Notes under the pieces: generated by a model
Database searches by the model: none
What the model saw: only the letters and a program-made list of their open reading frames with translations
Told to the model about the DNA's origin: nothing
Made by a program: the position numbers and the translations under genes
Source of the DNA: Photorhabdus caribbeanensis
Lineage (GTDB): Bacteria > Pseudomonadota > Gammaproteobacteria > Enterobacterales > Enterobacteriaceae
DNA length: 64,000 nucleotides
Reading direction: 5' to 3'
NCBI RefSeq assembly: GCF_018448885.1
Contig: NZ_RCWB01000008.1
Location: 1-64,000 of the forward strand
In this document: positions 7,506 through 17,905 of the stretch, piece by piece
Numbering within the stretch: position 1 is the first letter of the stretch
Layout of the letters: each line of letters opens with the position of its first letter

Positions 7506-8719
7506 ATGAACTGTTTTCCTATACCGAAGTTTGGTTGCGCGAACGCCATGCGTTGCATACTGCCAGAGAGATTCATCAACAGCCTGAGCTTTGGCGTCAG
7601 TTATATCAAAATCTGCAACGTGAGGAAGCGTTGTGGCGGCCCTTTTTGCAGCCTTTGTTGTCTGATCCAGAATTACAGATAGTGCTGTGTGGCGCAGGTT
7701 CTTCCGCGTTTATCGGGCGCACGCTGGCGCCTTGGTTGCGTGAGCAGTGTGGACTGAATGTAGTCGCGTACAGTACGACAGACATTGTGCCTTCTCCCTT
7801 GCAATATCTCGATCCAACACGTTCAACCTTGCTGATTTCTTATGGGCGATCAGGCAATAGCCCGGAGAGCGTGGCGGCGGTAAAACTGGCGGATCAGCTC
7901 CTGCCTCGCTGTTATCACCTGATGCTGACTTGTAATCCCGCTGGTGCATTAGCGCGTTATGCCGAAGGATGCGCTCACGTCTGTTCGTTGAATATGCCAC
8001 AGGGTTCTCACGACCAGAGTTTTGCTATGACGTCCAGTTTCAGTTGTATGACATTAGCAACAGTGCTGCTGCTAGGGCCGTTGACGTTGGAACAGAGTGG
8101 AGCATCGTTGATGGAGATGATCGCATTGTGTGAGCGGGAAAGGGGGCAGTGGCAGACACAGATTAAGCGGCTGGCGTGCAGCGGTTTTAAACGCATGATG
8201 TGTCTGGGTTCCAGTTGTTTTACTGGGATAGCAGAGGAGGGGGCGCTCAAGATGCTGGAGCTGACCGCCGGGCATGTTACCACCCGTTACGACTCATCAA
8301 TGGGGGTGCGTCATGGGCCGAAGTTTATGATCGAACGGGATACGCTGGTGGTTATGATGCTCTCCGCTGATCAGCATCGTCGTCGTTATGATCTCGATCT
8401 GTGGCAGGAACTGAATCATGACGGATTGGCATGTCAAATTGTTGCACTGAGTGGCGCGCAGGGGAAAGGGTTCACGGTGGTTAACAGTGAACAAGACGAT
8501 ATCTGGCTGTTGTTCCCCTATTTGATATTTTTACAGATGTTAGCGTTTGAAACCTCGCTGGCACTGGGCATAACGCCAGACAATCCATGTCCGACAGGGG
8601 AAGTCAATCGCGTGGTGAAAGGGGTGGAAATTTATCCCTATCATCCACCGTATTCACCAAGAATAAAATGTAGCAGGAGTGATTATGTCGATACCGAATA
8701 TTTTAATGACCCGAATTGA
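7502..8719 (+). CDS. agaS: galactosamine-6-phosphate deaminase/isomerase AgaS
   Basis: 405 residues with two SIS (sugar isomerase) domains, seen in VLCGAGSSAFIGRTL with ISYGRSGNSPES, and MCLGSSCFTGIAEEGALK with MGVRHGPKF. In E. coli AgaS is regarded as the enzyme turning galactosamine-6-phosphate into tagatose-6-phosphate with loss of ammonia. It starts in an ATGA overlap with kbaZ and its end overlaps the next gene by 35 bases, so translation is tightly coupled. With AgaI absent here, AgaS is the only deaminase candidate in the cluster. Confidence 0.9.
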   Translation: MNELFSYTEVWLRERHALHTAREIHQQPELWRQLYQNLQREEALWRPFLQPLLSDPELQIVLCGAGSSAFIGRTLAPWLREQCGLNVVAYSTTDIVPSPLQYLDPTRSTLLISYGRSGNSPESVAAVKLADQLLPRCYHLMLTCNPAGALARYAEGCAHVCSLNMPQGSHDQSFAMTSSFSCMTLATVLLLGPLTLEQSGASLMEMIALCERERGQWQTQIKRLACSGFKRMMCLGSSCFTGIAEEGALKMLELTAGHVTTRYDSSMGVRHGPKFMIERDTLVVMMLSADQHRRRYDLDLWQELNHDGLACQIVALSGAQGKGFTVVNSEQDDIWLLFPYLIFLQMLAFETSLALGITPDNPCPTGEVNRVVKGVEIYPYHPPYSPRIKCSRSDYVDTEYFNDPN

Positions 8720-9167
8720 TAACCGGTTGGTGCATGGTCAAGTCGGTGTGACCTGGACCAATTCACTGGGGGCCAATTTGGTATTGGTGGCTAACGATCA
8801 CGTAGCCGGTGATTTGATGCAGCAAAATCTGATGGATATGGTGGTTTCTGATGGGGTTCAGACACGTTATTTCACCCTGCAAAAAACCATTGATGTGATT
8901 CATAAAGCGGCTGAGCGTCAGAAAATTTTCATTGTCTGTAAAACCCCGCAGGATGTACTGACGTTAGTAAAAGGCGGTGTACCGATCCGCTTTGTTAACG
9001 TGGGCAATATGCATTTTACTGAGGGAAAGCGTCAAATCCATAAGACGGTTTCGGTTGATGACAGTGACATGGCGGTGTTTCGTGAACTGGAACAACTGGG
9101 CGTCACTTGCGAAATTCGGCGAGTGCCGGATGAAGCGGGAGAACCTATCGCTAAGTTGCTGGTTTGA
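8685..9167 (+). CDS. agaV: PTS mannose-family IIB component, GalNAc/GalN type
   Basis: 160 residues of the mannose/sorbose-type PTS IIB family. It is cytoplasmic and passes phosphate from IIA to the incoming sugar. The phosphorylated His is probably H17 in RIDNRLVHGQVGV. I start at the ATG at 8685 with AGGAG six bases before it; the GTG at 8679 overlaps that ribosome site. The gene starts inside the 3' end of agaS. The symbol follows the E. coli agaVWEF set; agaB is the alternative name for the galactosamine system. Confidence 0.82.
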   Translation: MSIPNILMTRIDNRLVHGQVGVTWTNSLGANLVLVANDHVAGDLMQQNLMDMVVSDGVQTRYFTLQKTIDVIHKAAERQKIFIVCKTPQDVLTLVKGGVPIRFVNVGNMHFTEGKRQIHKTVSVDDSDMAVFRELEQLGVTCEIRRVPDEAGEPIAKLLV

Positions 9168-9178
9168 GGGGGTGAGTT

Positions 9179-9976
9179 ATGCTGATTGATGCGATATTGA
9201 TTGGGTTACTGGCCGGATTGGCCGGGGTGGATCTGTTCGATGGGCTGACTCATTTTCATCGTCCAGTGGTCATTGGGCCGTTGGTCGGGCTGATTTTAGG
9301 GGATGTGCAGACGGGTTTGTTAGTGGGAGGATCACTGGAGCTGGTCTGGATGGGCATGGTGCCACTGGCAGGCGCTCAGCCGCCAAATGTGGTGATTGGC
9401 GGCGTGATTGGTACGGCATTTGCCATTTTGACGGAGGTCGATCCTAAAGTCGCGATTGGTATCGCGGTGCCGTTTTCCATTGCAGTGCAAGGCTGTATCA
9501 CCCTGCTGTTTACTGTGTTCTCACCCATGATGCATAAATGCGATCAGATGGTGAAAGCGTTGAACTGGCGCGGTGTGGAACGGGTGAATTATCTGGGTAT
9601 TGCCATTCTGTTTTGTTTCTACTTTATTGTGGCGTTTCTGCCGGTCTATTTCGGTGCTGACGCGGCCAGCGTTATGGTACAGAAGGCGCCGAAATGGTTG
9701 TTGGATGGTCTGGCGGTTGCGGGTGGCATGATGCCTGCTATCGGTTTTTCTATGCTGATGAAGATCATGATGAAAAAGACTTATATCGCTTATTTCATTC
9801 TGGGTTTCATTTCAGTCACATTCCTTAATATGCCGATTATTGCTGTAGCACTTGGCGCTTTTGCGATTGCATTGATCGATTTCTTTAACCGCTCCCGTAT
9901 GGAAGAGGCCGCTGAACGCAGCGTATCTACTACTCAATCTCACACTCAATCTCAGGAGATGGAAGATGGCATTTAA
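9179..9976 (+). CDS. agaW: PTS mannose-family IIC permease component
   Basis: 265 residues, mostly hydrophobic, with about seven to eight membrane segments. The conserved IIC stretch GGSLELVWMGMVPLAGAQPP is near residues 58-77. IIC and IID together form the sugar channel in the inner membrane. A GGGGTGAG ribosome site precedes the ATG. The C-terminal Gln/Ser/Thr-rich tail runs into an 11-base overlap with the IID gene. Confidence 0.85.
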   Translation: MLIDAILIGLLAGLAGVDLFDGLTHFHRPVVIGPLVGLILGDVQTGLLVGGSLELVWMGMVPLAGAQPPNVVIGGVIGTAFAILTEVDPKVAIGIAVPFSIAVQGCITLLFTVFSPMMHKCDQMVKALNWRGVERVNYLGIAILFCFYFIVAFLPVYFGADAASVMVQKAPKWLLDGLAVAGGMMPAIGFSMLMKIMMKKTYIAYFILGFISVTFLNMPIIAVALGAFAIALIDFFNRSRMEEAAERSVSTTQSHTQSQEMEDGI

Positions 9977-10859
9977 TGACACCGATGCGGCTATGGCCGC
10001 TAAAGCTGAGAACAGGATGGTGCAGGCGCTGGCAACTAGTCAGGTTGAGCAGGATGATTATCAGGACACGATACCGAGTGAAGATCTGACCAAAGGCGAT
10101 TTGAACCGTATGGCGTGGCGCTCTTTGTTGCTACAGGCATCATTTAACTATGAGCGTATGCAGGCGGGGGGCTGGTTGTACACCTTGATCCCAGGTCTGC
10201 GTAAGATCCACAAGAATCCGCAAGATCTCGCAAATTCGATGAAGATGCATATGGAGTTTATCAATGTGCACCCGTTTGATGTCACCTTCCTGTCTGGATT
10301 GGTGCTGGCAATGGAGCGGAATAAAGAGAAAATTTCCACGATTCGCGCCGTGAAAGTGGCGCTGATGGGGCCGCTCGGTGGGATTGGTGATGCATTGTTC
10401 TGGTTGACTTTGCTGCCTATCTGCGCGGGTATCGGGGCTTCTCTGGCGCTGCAAGGCAGCCTGTTCGGCCCCATCATATTCCTGTTGTTATTCAATATCG
10501 TGCATTTCGGCTTGCGTTTTGGCTTGGCGCATTATGGCTATCGTGCAGGAACCAGCGCGTTGGCATTGTTGAAAAAGCATACCAAAAAGATCGCCCATGC
10601 CGCTTCAATCGTGGGAATGACGGTAATCGGAGCGTTGGTCGCTTCCTATGTCCATCTCTCGACGCCGGTAGTGATAAACGCCGGTAAGGCCAGTGTGGCG
10701 TTGCAGAAGGATGTGCTGGACAAACTGATGCCGAATTTATTGCCGTTGTGTTTCACCCTGCTGGTGTTTTGGTTGATGAAAAAAGGATTTTCCCCGATCA
10801 AGTTAATTGGTTTGACGGTTGTGATCGGGATTGTAGGGAAATATGTTGGTTTTCTTTAA
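9966..10859 (+). CDS. agaE: PTS mannose-family IID component
   Basis: 297 residues. A polar N-terminal segment precedes the IID core with LTKGDLNRMAWRSLL, ASFNYERMQAGGW and the glycine-rich ALMGPLGGIGDALFW, and then hydrophobic C-terminal helices. It pairs with IIC in the membrane. It overlaps the IIC gene by 11 bases, with GGAGATGG as ribosome site. Family membership is certain; the exact sugar (GalNAc or galactosamine) is inferred from the operon. Confidence 0.85.
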   Translation: MAFNDTDAAMAAKAENRMVQALATSQVEQDDYQDTIPSEDLTKGDLNRMAWRSLLLQASFNYERMQAGGWLYTLIPGLRKIHKNPQDLANSMKMHMEFINVHPFDVTFLSGLVLAMERNKEKISTIRAVKVALMGPLGGIGDALFWLTLLPICAGIGASLALQGSLFGPIIFLLLFNIVHFGLRFGLAHYGYRAGTSALALLKKHTKKIAHAASIVGMTVIGALVASYVHLSTPVVINAGKASVALQKDVLDKLMPNLLPLCFTLLVFWLMKKGFSPIKLIGLTVVIGIVGKYVGFL

Positions 10860-10881
10860 TAAACGGCGCTGAGGAGAGGGA

Positions 10882-11316
10882 ATGTTAGGTATTGTAATCA
10901 CCGGTCATGGGCATTTCGCCAGTGGATTGTTGCAGGCAGTGGAACAAGTCGTCGGACGACAACCTCAGTGCTGCGCTGTCGATTTTCCTGAGGGAATCAG
11001 TACGCAACAATTATTGGTGTTGTTACAGGCGGCTTGCACCGCCTGTGATAGTGGCGAGGGTGTCATTATTCTCAGTGATTTACTGGGGGGATCGCCGTTC
11101 CGGCAGGCGGCGCAACTGGCAATAGCTAATCCATGTTATGAAGTTATCACCGGTACTAATATGCAATTGGCGGTAGAGATGATGCTGGACCGTGAAGATA
11201 TAACCTTGGAAACATTTCGTGATATGGCGCTGGAATGTGGACGGCGAGGATTAACCAGCCTGTGGCATGAGCAGCAAAAAAGAAGGTATGACAGCCCGAA
11301 TCTGGATGGCATTTAA
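10882..11316 (+). CDS. agaF: PTS mannose-family IIA component
   Basis: 144 residues of the EIIA-Man fold. The phosphorylated His is H9 in VITGHGHFASGL, and the second conserved stretch ILSDLLGGSPFRQA is near 62-75. It accepts phosphate from HPr and hands it to the IIB protein. GAGGAGAGGG lies in front of the ATG. It completes a four-part permease (IIB, IIC, IID, IIA). Only one full set is present, unlike E. coli, which has two. Confidence 0.87.
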   Translation: MLGIVITGHGHFASGLLQAVEQVVGRQPQCCAVDFPEGISTQQLLVLLQAACTACDSGEGVIILSDLLGGSPFRQAAQLAIANPCYEVITGTNMQLAVEMMLDREDITLETFRDMALECGRRGLTSLWHEQQKRRYDSPNLDGI

Positions 11317-12186
<870 letters not shown>

Positions 12187-12224
12187 CGGTTCTGTTTTTT
12201 CATTCTGACTATAAGGAAACTGCT

Positions 12225-14129
12225 GTGAAAATAAGAACGTTAAATAAAATTACGTTGAGTTTATTAGCGAGTTCCGTGTTGTGTAGTGCTCCAGTCTGGG
12301 CAGATAGCTGGCTGTTGGACGGTAACAATTACCATGTAACTGTTAGCGACGAACACGGTAAAGTGACGCAATTAAAATTTGAAAATCCAAAAAATCACGA
12401 TCAAATCATCATTGATGATCTGTTTGAAATCACGTTGAAATCGGGAGAAAAGCTCACGGCTAAAGATTTTCAGATTACTGGTATCAGCAAAAAGCACAAT
12501 AGTATTGTTGTCTCCCTGAAACATGGCGATATTCAGGTAAAAAATATCATTACTGTGGAGGGTAAAGATAAGTACGGTTCGTTTGAAATCACTATTACAC
12601 CGCAGGAAAATGCGTTAGAGCTCAGCTCTGTCTCATTGATGCCATTTCGCACTAAAACCCCTTTTGTTCACGGTTCTATCGTCAGTTCACCGATTGTCAG
12701 CGATAGCTTCTTTATCGTTCCCGGTAATCCATTGATTACCACTGAGGCTTATAAAGGGAGCGTTTCGCAAAAAATTGCGCTCTCTATCCCGTTAGAGCCG
12801 GGGAAAACGTTAAGTTATAAGACGTATGTTGGTGTTTATCAGAAAGGGCAATTGCGGCGCAGCGTCAATGAGTTTTTGAACCATGCTCGTCCGCGTCAAT
12901 ATAGTCCTTACCTACATTACAACTCTTGGTACGATATTGGTTACTTCACCCCTTATACCGAACAAGAGTCGTTGACTCGTATCAAACAGTTTGGGCAGGA
13001 GTTGGTGACTAAGCGCGGTGTGAAGTTGGGGGGGTATCTGTTTGATGATGGTTGGGATAACCTCAAAGGGGATTGGGGCTTTAGTGAGGCATTTCCCCAT
13101 GAGTTCAAAAATCTTAAACAGGAGGCGGATCAATATCGTGCTCGTTTAGGCATTTGGCTTTCTCCTTGGGGCGGTTATGGTAAACCGGGTGAGCAACGTG
13201 TTTCTCATGCGGAGGAGTTTGGTTATGAAGTGATAGATGGCAGATTTGCGCTTTCAGGCCCTAATTATTACGCCAATTTCCATAACCGGGTACTCAACCT
13301 GATTCAACAGCAAAATGTATCCATGTTTAAGCTGGACGGCACCGGCAATGCTGATCGGGTGATTAAAGGGAGTTCATTCACCAGTGATTTCGATGCCGCT
13401 ATCCATCTGATTGAAGATATGCGCAATACAGGCAATGAACTGTTTATCAACTTGACCACCGGCACTAAAGCCACGCCTTCCTGGCTATTTTTCGCCGATT
13501 CTATTTGGCGTGGCGGCTATGATGTGCAGTTTCAAGGTACAGGTTCCAAAGTGCAGCAGTGGCTTACCTATCGTGATGCGGAAACTTATCGTAATGTCGT
13601 AACAAAGGGGCCGTTGTTCCCACTGAATTCGTTGATGTTGCATGGTATTGTTTATGCTAAACAGGCTAAGCATCTGGATAAACAGTCACCTAAAGATTTT
13701 GCCGATCAGGTTTGGAGCTATTTTGGCAGCGGCACTCAGTTACAGGAGATGTATGTTACGCCTGAACTGTTGACCACCGAGGATTGGGATACGCTGGCAA
13801 ACGCGGCGAAATGGTCAGAGAAAAATAAAGATGTGCTGTTTGATACCCATTGGATTGGTAAAGATCCCACCGATCTTGCGGTGTACGGTTGGGGAGCCTG
13901 GAGTCCGAAAAAGTCGATTATCACTTTGCGCAATCCTGCTGATGAAGTGAAACAATATTATCTGGATCTGCAAAGCGATCTTGAATTGCCTGATAATCAG
14001 CCTTCGGTATATGACGTTAATATCGATTATGGCGAGAACAGCTCGCTGCCGAAGTTTATCAATAAAACGGCATTGATTACGCTTCAACCGTTAGAGACAT
14101 TGACCTTTTCTTTGACACCATCGAAATAA
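12225..14129 (+). CDS. exported clan GH-D-like alpha-galactosidase/alpha-GalNAcase
   Basis: 634 residues with a Sec signal peptide (KIRTLNKITLSLLASS, cleavage near APVWA-DS). The start is the GTG at 12225 behind AAGGA; the longer frame from 12156 overlaps kbaY and adds 23 residues that do not look like a leader. An N-terminal beta domain is followed by a TIM-barrel region with HYNSWYDIG, GYLFDDGWDN (Asp274/275) and FKLDGTG, where Asp371 is the likely nucleophile as in GH36/GH27 alpha-galactosidases. As last gene of a GalNAc operon it probably releases terminal alpha-linked GalNAc or galactose from glycans in the periplasm or outside. Exact family and bond are not certain. Confidence 0.7.
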   Translation: MKIRTLNKITLSLLASSVLCSAPVWADSWLLDGNNYHVTVSDEHGKVTQLKFENPKNHDQIIIDDLFEITLKSGEKLTAKDFQITGISKKHNSIVVSLKHGDIQVKNIITVEGKDKYGSFEITITPQENALELSSVSLMPFRTKTPFVHGSIVSSPIVSDSFFIVPGNPLITTEAYKGSVSQKIALSIPLEPGKTLSYKTYVGVYQKGQLRRSVNEFLNHARPRQYSPYLHYNSWYDIGYFTPYTEQESLTRIKQFGQELVTKRGVKLGGYLFDDGWDNLKGDWGFSEAFPHEFKNLKQEADQYRARLGIWLSPWGGYGKPGEQRVSHAEEFGYEVIDGRFALSGPNYYANFHNRVLNLIQQQNVSMFKLDGTGNADRVIKGSSFTSDFDAAIHLIEDMRNTGNELFINLTTGTKATPSWLFFADSIWRGGYDVQFQGTGSKVQQWLTYRDAETYRNVVTKGPLFPLNSLMLHGIVYAKQAKHLDKQSPKDFADQVWSYFGSGTQLQEMYVTPELLTTEDWDTLANAAKWSEKNKDVLFDTHWIGKDPTDLAVYGWGAWSPKKSIITLRNPADEVKQYYLDLQSDLELPDNQPSVYDVNIDYGENSSLPKFINKTALITLQPLETLTFSLTPSK

Positions 14130-14144
14130 TCACAGTGTTATTGA

Positions 14145-14187
14145 ACTGCCCTGAATAATGATTTTATTCGGGGCAGTGATTATTTTG
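14145..14187 (+). terminator. terminator of the aga operon
   Basis: ACTGCCCTGAATAA pairs with TTATTCGGGGCAGT around a five-base loop, followed by GATTATTTT. It lies 16 bases after the glycosidase stop. Confidence 0.75.
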
Positions 14188-14258
14188 GGAAATTATTGTG
14201 ATGGTGTCTTATTAGGAAAAAATCAGCGTATTGTCAATAAATTAACATTTCAGACATA

Positions 14259-14669
14259 TTAGATTTTGGTTCTGCTAATAACTTTTTCTGCCGCTATGTG
14301 TGATAGAAAACCTGAACGACTCCCGTATTCTGGATGACTTGCGACGAATTGATCGATACGGCGAATTAGCAATGATGGAAGAGTTACGTTGATTTTCTCT
14401 GACTTTCCCATTAATCGTGTAATATCCACATCAATTAATGCCCATATTGCTCCTATATATTCAGGGTCGGCAAGGTGGTTTTCTACGCTCGTCGCTTCTG
14501 GTACTGATTCATTATCATCAATCAGCAATTCGATATGCGCTTCAATTGCTTCGCGGACGCTTTCTAGTGCGTCTGTAAAATTATCCCCTCCAGAAAAGCA
14601 ACCCGGGATATCAGGGACACGGACGCCGAAGGATGAATGGCCTTTATCAATCGCAACTGGATATAACAT
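14259..14669 (-). CDS. hicB: HicB-family antitoxin without HicA
   Basis: 136 residues. The N-terminal half is the HicB partial RNase H fold (MLYPVAIDKGHSSFGVRVPD, then IPGCFSGGDNFTDALE). The C-terminal part is a ribbon-helix-helix type DNA-binding segment (INVTLPSLLIRRIDQFV). HicB normally neutralises the small RNase HicA encoded next to it and represses the pair. No open frame of HicA size is seen on either side, so this is an orphan. A GGAGGTG ribosome site and a good promoter with an internal palindrome precede it. Confidence 0.82.
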   Translation of the reverse strand: MLYPVAIDKGHSSFGVRVPDIPGCFSGGDNFTDALESVREAIEAHIELLIDDNESVPEATSVENHLADPEYIGAIWALIDVDITRLMGKSEKINVTLPSLLIRRIDQFVASHPEYGSRSGFLSHIAAEKVISRTKI

Positions 14670-14720
14670 TTACACCTCCGAGAAGTGGATTCTCCAGCTC
14701 TCTTATTTTGTCTTGATGGG

Positions 14721-14751
14721 ATTATAGTAACCCTACAATGTTATGCGTCAA
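14721..14751 (-). promoter_or_regulatory. hicB promoter with operator-like palindrome
   Basis: On the minus strand TTGACG is followed by a -10 region reading ACTATA or TATAAT (spacing 17 or 19). The -10 lies inside ATTGTAG, five bases, CTATAAT, an inverted repeat with one mismatch. This suits autorepression by the HicB DNA-binding domain. Confidence 0.5.
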
Positions 14752-14926
14752 GATTAGAGAATACCGATGTTGTTATTAGCCAACGGAATAGCTAAAAAGC
14801 TAACTAGTCCAGTTTCATGAGCTAATATAAATCATAATAAAATCTTGTCAGAATTGTCTGTAATTGAGTGATGGAAGCAAGTCACAGTAATTGTTTTTTT
14901 AAGAATCCATTTAAAGGGCAAAGTTA

Positions 14927-15466
14927 ATGAAAGCATTGATTGTAATTGATATGTTGAACGATTTTGTCACAGGAGCACTCGCCAATGAGGCGGATGCGAT
15001 GAAGATCGTACCGGTAATTAAGCGGCTGATTGATCATGCCCGGCGTCAACCGGATTGGCTGGTAGTTTATGCTAATGATGCTCACCGAGCCGGTGATCGG
15101 GAAATGAGCATTTGGGGCAGACATGCAATGGCTGGAACGCCAGGTGCTAATGTCATTGAACCATTGGCGCCTATTGGAGCAGAACGTGAAATTGTTTTGC
15201 CTAAGCGGTTTTATGGGGCTTTTGATGGAACCGATCTGGAAGAGGTTTTGCAAGCATATGGTGTGACAGAAGTTGTATTAACCGGCCAACATACTCATTG
15301 TTGTGTCAGACATACGGCTTATGGCGCGTTTATACGCGGTTATCAAATCAAAGTTTTGTCAGATGCTGTGTGTGTTTTTCCCGGCGTTGATCAGCAAGCT
15401 GCTCTGGATTACCTTAAAACCATTTACGGCGCTGAAATTATCATGAGCACTGCATTAGTCATGTAA
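14927..15466 (+). CDS. isochorismatase-family cysteine hydrolase
   Basis: 179 residues. The family triad is visible: Asp8 (IVIDMLNDF), Lys93 (LPKRFYGAF) and a Cys in THCCVRHTA, most likely C126. The family includes nicotinamidases, isochorismatases and related amidases acting on small molecules in the cytoplasm. The length and the WGRHAMAGT/GAFDGTDL segments resemble the nicotinamidase-like branch, but the substrate cannot be named. AAAGGGCAAAG precedes the ATG. It stands alone, between the orphan hicB and the convergent speD. Confidence 0.8.
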   Translation: MKALIVIDMLNDFVTGALANEADAMKIVPVIKRLIDHARRQPDWLVVYANDAHRAGDREMSIWGRHAMAGTPGANVIEPLAPIGAEREIVLPKRFYGAFDGTDLEEVLQAYGVTEVVLTGQHTHCCVRHTAYGAFIRGYQIKVLSDAVCVFPGVDQQAALDYLKTIYGAEIIMSTALVM

Positions 15467-15501
15467 ATTGGAATAATGGGTTAATACAGTTAGAAATTGA
15501 T

Positions 15502-15535
15502 CTGGCAGATACCTGTAAATATGGGTATCTGCCAG
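15502..15535. terminator. bidirectional terminator
   Basis: A perfect 12-bp stem, CTGGCAGATACC with GGTATCTGCCAG, lies between the convergent isochorismatase-family gene and speD. Confidence 0.8.
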
Positions 15536-15557
15536 CTAAATAATAAGTTAGTGAAAG

Positions 15558-16352
15558 TTAAACCGCGGGTAAATTACGTCCGTAATAGATTTCTTGTATC
15601 TCTTTTTTTAAGAGATGGGTAATTTCCAGTTTTTCAGCTTCACTGAGTTGCTCTGGTGTGGCATTAAATAGGTAATCATTCAGATCAAATCTTTTCAGCA
15701 TCATTTTTGTATGAAATAGATTTTCCTGATAAATATTAACATCCATCATGTAATACTGTGATTGCACTTCTTCGGTCATGTAATTCTGAATAGAACTGAT
15801 TTCATGATCGATATAGTGTTTCATGCCATTCACATCTCTGGTGAAACCACGGACGCGGTAATCCATCGTGACAATATCTGATTCTAATTTGTGGATCAGA
15901 TAGTTCAGCGCTTTGAGAGGTGAAATAACACCGCAGGTTGATACTTCAATATCAGCTCTGAAAGTACATATACCGCCGCCAGGATGGCTCTCTGGATAAG
16001 TGTGAACGCAGATATGGCTCTTATCCAAATGAGCAACGACGGAATCAGGTAACGGACCGGGATTTTCAGTATTGTCTACATCCTTTGGGTCCATCGGCTC
16101 TTCGCTGACGAGTATGGTAACGCTTGCCCCTTGCGGCTCATAGTCTTGGCGGGCGATATTCAAAATATTTGCACCAATGATCGAACAGGTTTCGCTAAGA
16201 ATTTCCGTTAAACGGTTAGCGTTATATTGTTCGTCAATATAAGCGATATAACTATCCCGATCAGCTTGGCTTTTTGCATAACAGATATCGTAAATACAAA
16301 AACTCAGGCTTTTTGTCAGGTTATTAAAGCCGTGCAATTTCAGCTTGTGCAA
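15558..16352 (-). CDS. speD: S-adenosylmethionine decarboxylase proenzyme SpeD
   Basis: 264 residues, the same length as E. coli SpeD. It makes decarboxylated AdoMet, the aminopropyl donor for spermidine. The proenzyme cleaves itself between Lys111 and Ser112 ([14 protein letters not shown]), and Ser112 becomes the pyruvoyl cofactor. A strong AGGAGGTG ribosome site precedes the ATG. It is 28 bases after speE in a speE-speD operon. Confidence 0.96.
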   Translation of the reverse strand: MHKLKLHGFNNLTKSLSFCIYDICYAKSQADRDSYIAYIDEQYNANRLTEILSETCSIIGANILNIARQDYEPQGASVTILVSEEPMDPKDVDNTENPGPLPDSVVAHLDKSHICVHTYPESHPGGGICTFRADIEVSTCGVISPLKALNYLIHKLESDIVTMDYRVRGFTRDVNGMKHYIDHEISSIQNYMTEEVQSQYYMMDVNIYQENLFHTKMMLKRFDLNDYLFNATPEQLSEAEKLEITHLLKKEIQEIYYGRNLPAV

Positions 16353-16380
16353 TTTATTTCACCTCCTGGCTAATGGGTGA

Positions 16381-17244
16381 TTATGGGTTCTCGGATAGTG
16401 CATCCAGCAGATATTGTGGTAAGGCAAAGCTACCGGCATGAACGGCTGGATTGTAGTAACGGCAGGTAAAACCTGCGTTGTTAAAGCGCTGTTGCAATGT
16501 TGCCAGATCCACATGGCGTAGTGCCGGGTTCTGGCTCGCCCAGGCAAAGGTCATCATTCCGCCATAATAGGTTGGAATCGCTGCCTGATAGAAACCGCTG
16601 TCAGCAAAATAGTTGCTCAATTTTTTATGGCTGGTGACTGCTTCGTCCTGTTGCAGGAAACAAACACCATTCTGAGCAACAAAGATGCCGCCTTCATTCA
16701 GACAGCGTTGGCAACCTTGGTAGAATTCAGAGGTAAATAATCCTTCACCGGGCCCGATCGGATCTGTGCAGTCAGAGATAATGACGTCGAATTTCTGATC
16801 GGTGGTATTAACGAAATTAACGCCATCGTCAATGATCAGATTAAAGCGCGGATCATCATAAGCACCGGCATTATGATTAGGCAGATACTGACGGCAGAAT
16901 TCAACGACACCGGCATCGATTTCAACCATAGTGATGCTTGCAAGATATTGATGACGGCAGACTTCACGTAGCATACCGCCATCGCCACCGCCGATAATCA
17001 GTACTCGTTTGGCGTTCCCGTGGGCGAACAAAGGAACATGAGCCATCATTTCGTGGTAGATAAATTCATCACGTTCAGTCGTTTGTACTGTGCCATCCAG
17101 CGCCATAACGCGGCCTAATGCCGCGTTTTCAAAGATAATCAAATCTTGATGCTCAGTTTTATCGTGATAAAGCACTTTATCGACGGAAAAATACTGACCA
17201 AAGTTGGCGTGCAGGGTTTCGTACCAAATTTCTTTTTGTGACAT
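16381..17244 (-). CDS. speE: spermidine synthase SpeE
   Basis: 287 residues. It transfers the aminopropyl group from decarboxylated AdoMet to putrescine, giving spermidine. The nucleotide-binding loop [13 protein letters not shown] and the active-site segment [15 protein letters not shown] are intact. It is the first gene of the speE-speD operon, and yacC and cueO follow in the enterobacterial order. Confidence 0.96.
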   Translation of the reverse strand: MSQKEIWYETLHANFGQYFSVDKVLYHDKTEHQDLIIFENAALGRVMALDGTVQTTERDEFIYHEMMAHVPLFAHGNAKRVLIIGGGDGGMLREVCRHQYLASITMVEIDAGVVEFCRQYLPNHNAGAYDDPRFNLIIDDGVNFVNTTDQKFDVIISDCTDPIGPGEGLFTSEFYQGCQRCLNEGGIFVAQNGVCFLQQDEAVTSHKKLSNYFADSGFYQAAIPTYYGGMMTFAWASQNPALRHVDLATLQQRFNNAGFTCRYYNPAVHAGSFALPQYLLDALSENP

Positions 17245-17356
17245 ATCCCGGCTTTTCCTCCACTGTGACAGTCATGAAAATTGGGTGCACATAATAGCCA
17301 ACAATTCTCATAGTTGCACGGTGAAATTTACCCCTTTAGAGGGATGAGGAAAAGCA

Positions 17357-17704
17357 CTATTTAACGTAGGCGAATAAACTCAGCGAATCTCTGGCGAGAG
17401 CATGACACTTTATCGCATTGGACAGGTAAATTCCTTTTAGATCCTGGTAGCTTTCTTCGTTGAGCTTGTCCATCAATTGGCTGTTGTAATTAGTTAAATC
17501 CCACTTATTGCGTTGAGCGAAATAAATAATGGCGCGTTTAATTTCCCGGTCAGGAATTTGGCTGTAGCCACAGTCATATTTCAGATAGATAAACACTGCT
17601 GTCAGATCGGCCAGATCTTCAGCTTCATTTTCTGTCAGCGCTTTTGCGGGGTGGGAAAAACCGAAAAGAACCAGTATGTAAGTCAAGAGAGCTAATTTTC
17701 GCAT
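17357..17704 (-). CDS. yacC: YacC, PulS/OutS-like periplasmic protein
   Basis: About 115 residues. A signal peptide (MRKLALLTYILVLFG, cleavage near AKA) leads a small helical domain with two Cys (in KYDCGYS and AIKCHAL) that can form a disulfide. This is the PulS/OutS pilotin fold, which in type II secretion guides the secretin to the outer membrane. The protein has no lipobox Cys, and no secretin gene is nearby. The location between speE and cueO is as in E. coli. I start at the internal ATG; a TTG 18 bases earlier adds a poor leader. Confidence 0.8.
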   Translation of the reverse strand: MRKLALLTYILVLFGFSHPAKALTENEAEDLADLTAVFIYLKYDCGYSQIPDREIKRAIIYFAQRNKWDLTNYNSQLMDKLNEESYQDLKGIYLSNAIKCHALARDSLSLFAYVK

Positions 17705-17818
17705 TTGTATTATTATAATCAATCCATGTCATAGTACGTTAACATATTAATATATTTGTTAGGAAAAATTTATTTTTTTAAATTACCGTAAAGATCGACT
17801 TAAATCACATTCCATTCG

Positions 17819-17850
17819 CTTGACCTTCCTGTAAGGGTAGCCCTTATGTT
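17819..17850 (+). promoter_or_regulatory. CueR-type promoter of cueO
   Basis: TTGACC and TATGTT are separated by 19 bases, the long spacer used by MerR-family activators. The spacer begins TTCC and holds AAGGGTAGCCCTT, a palindrome. The whole block resembles the copper-responsive E. coli cueO and copA promoters. Confidence 0.65.
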
Positions 17851-17905
17851 TCCTTTATGAGATGTTTTTTGTCTATTTTTTGGTGGATTTAATTAGGCGG
17901 TGAAT

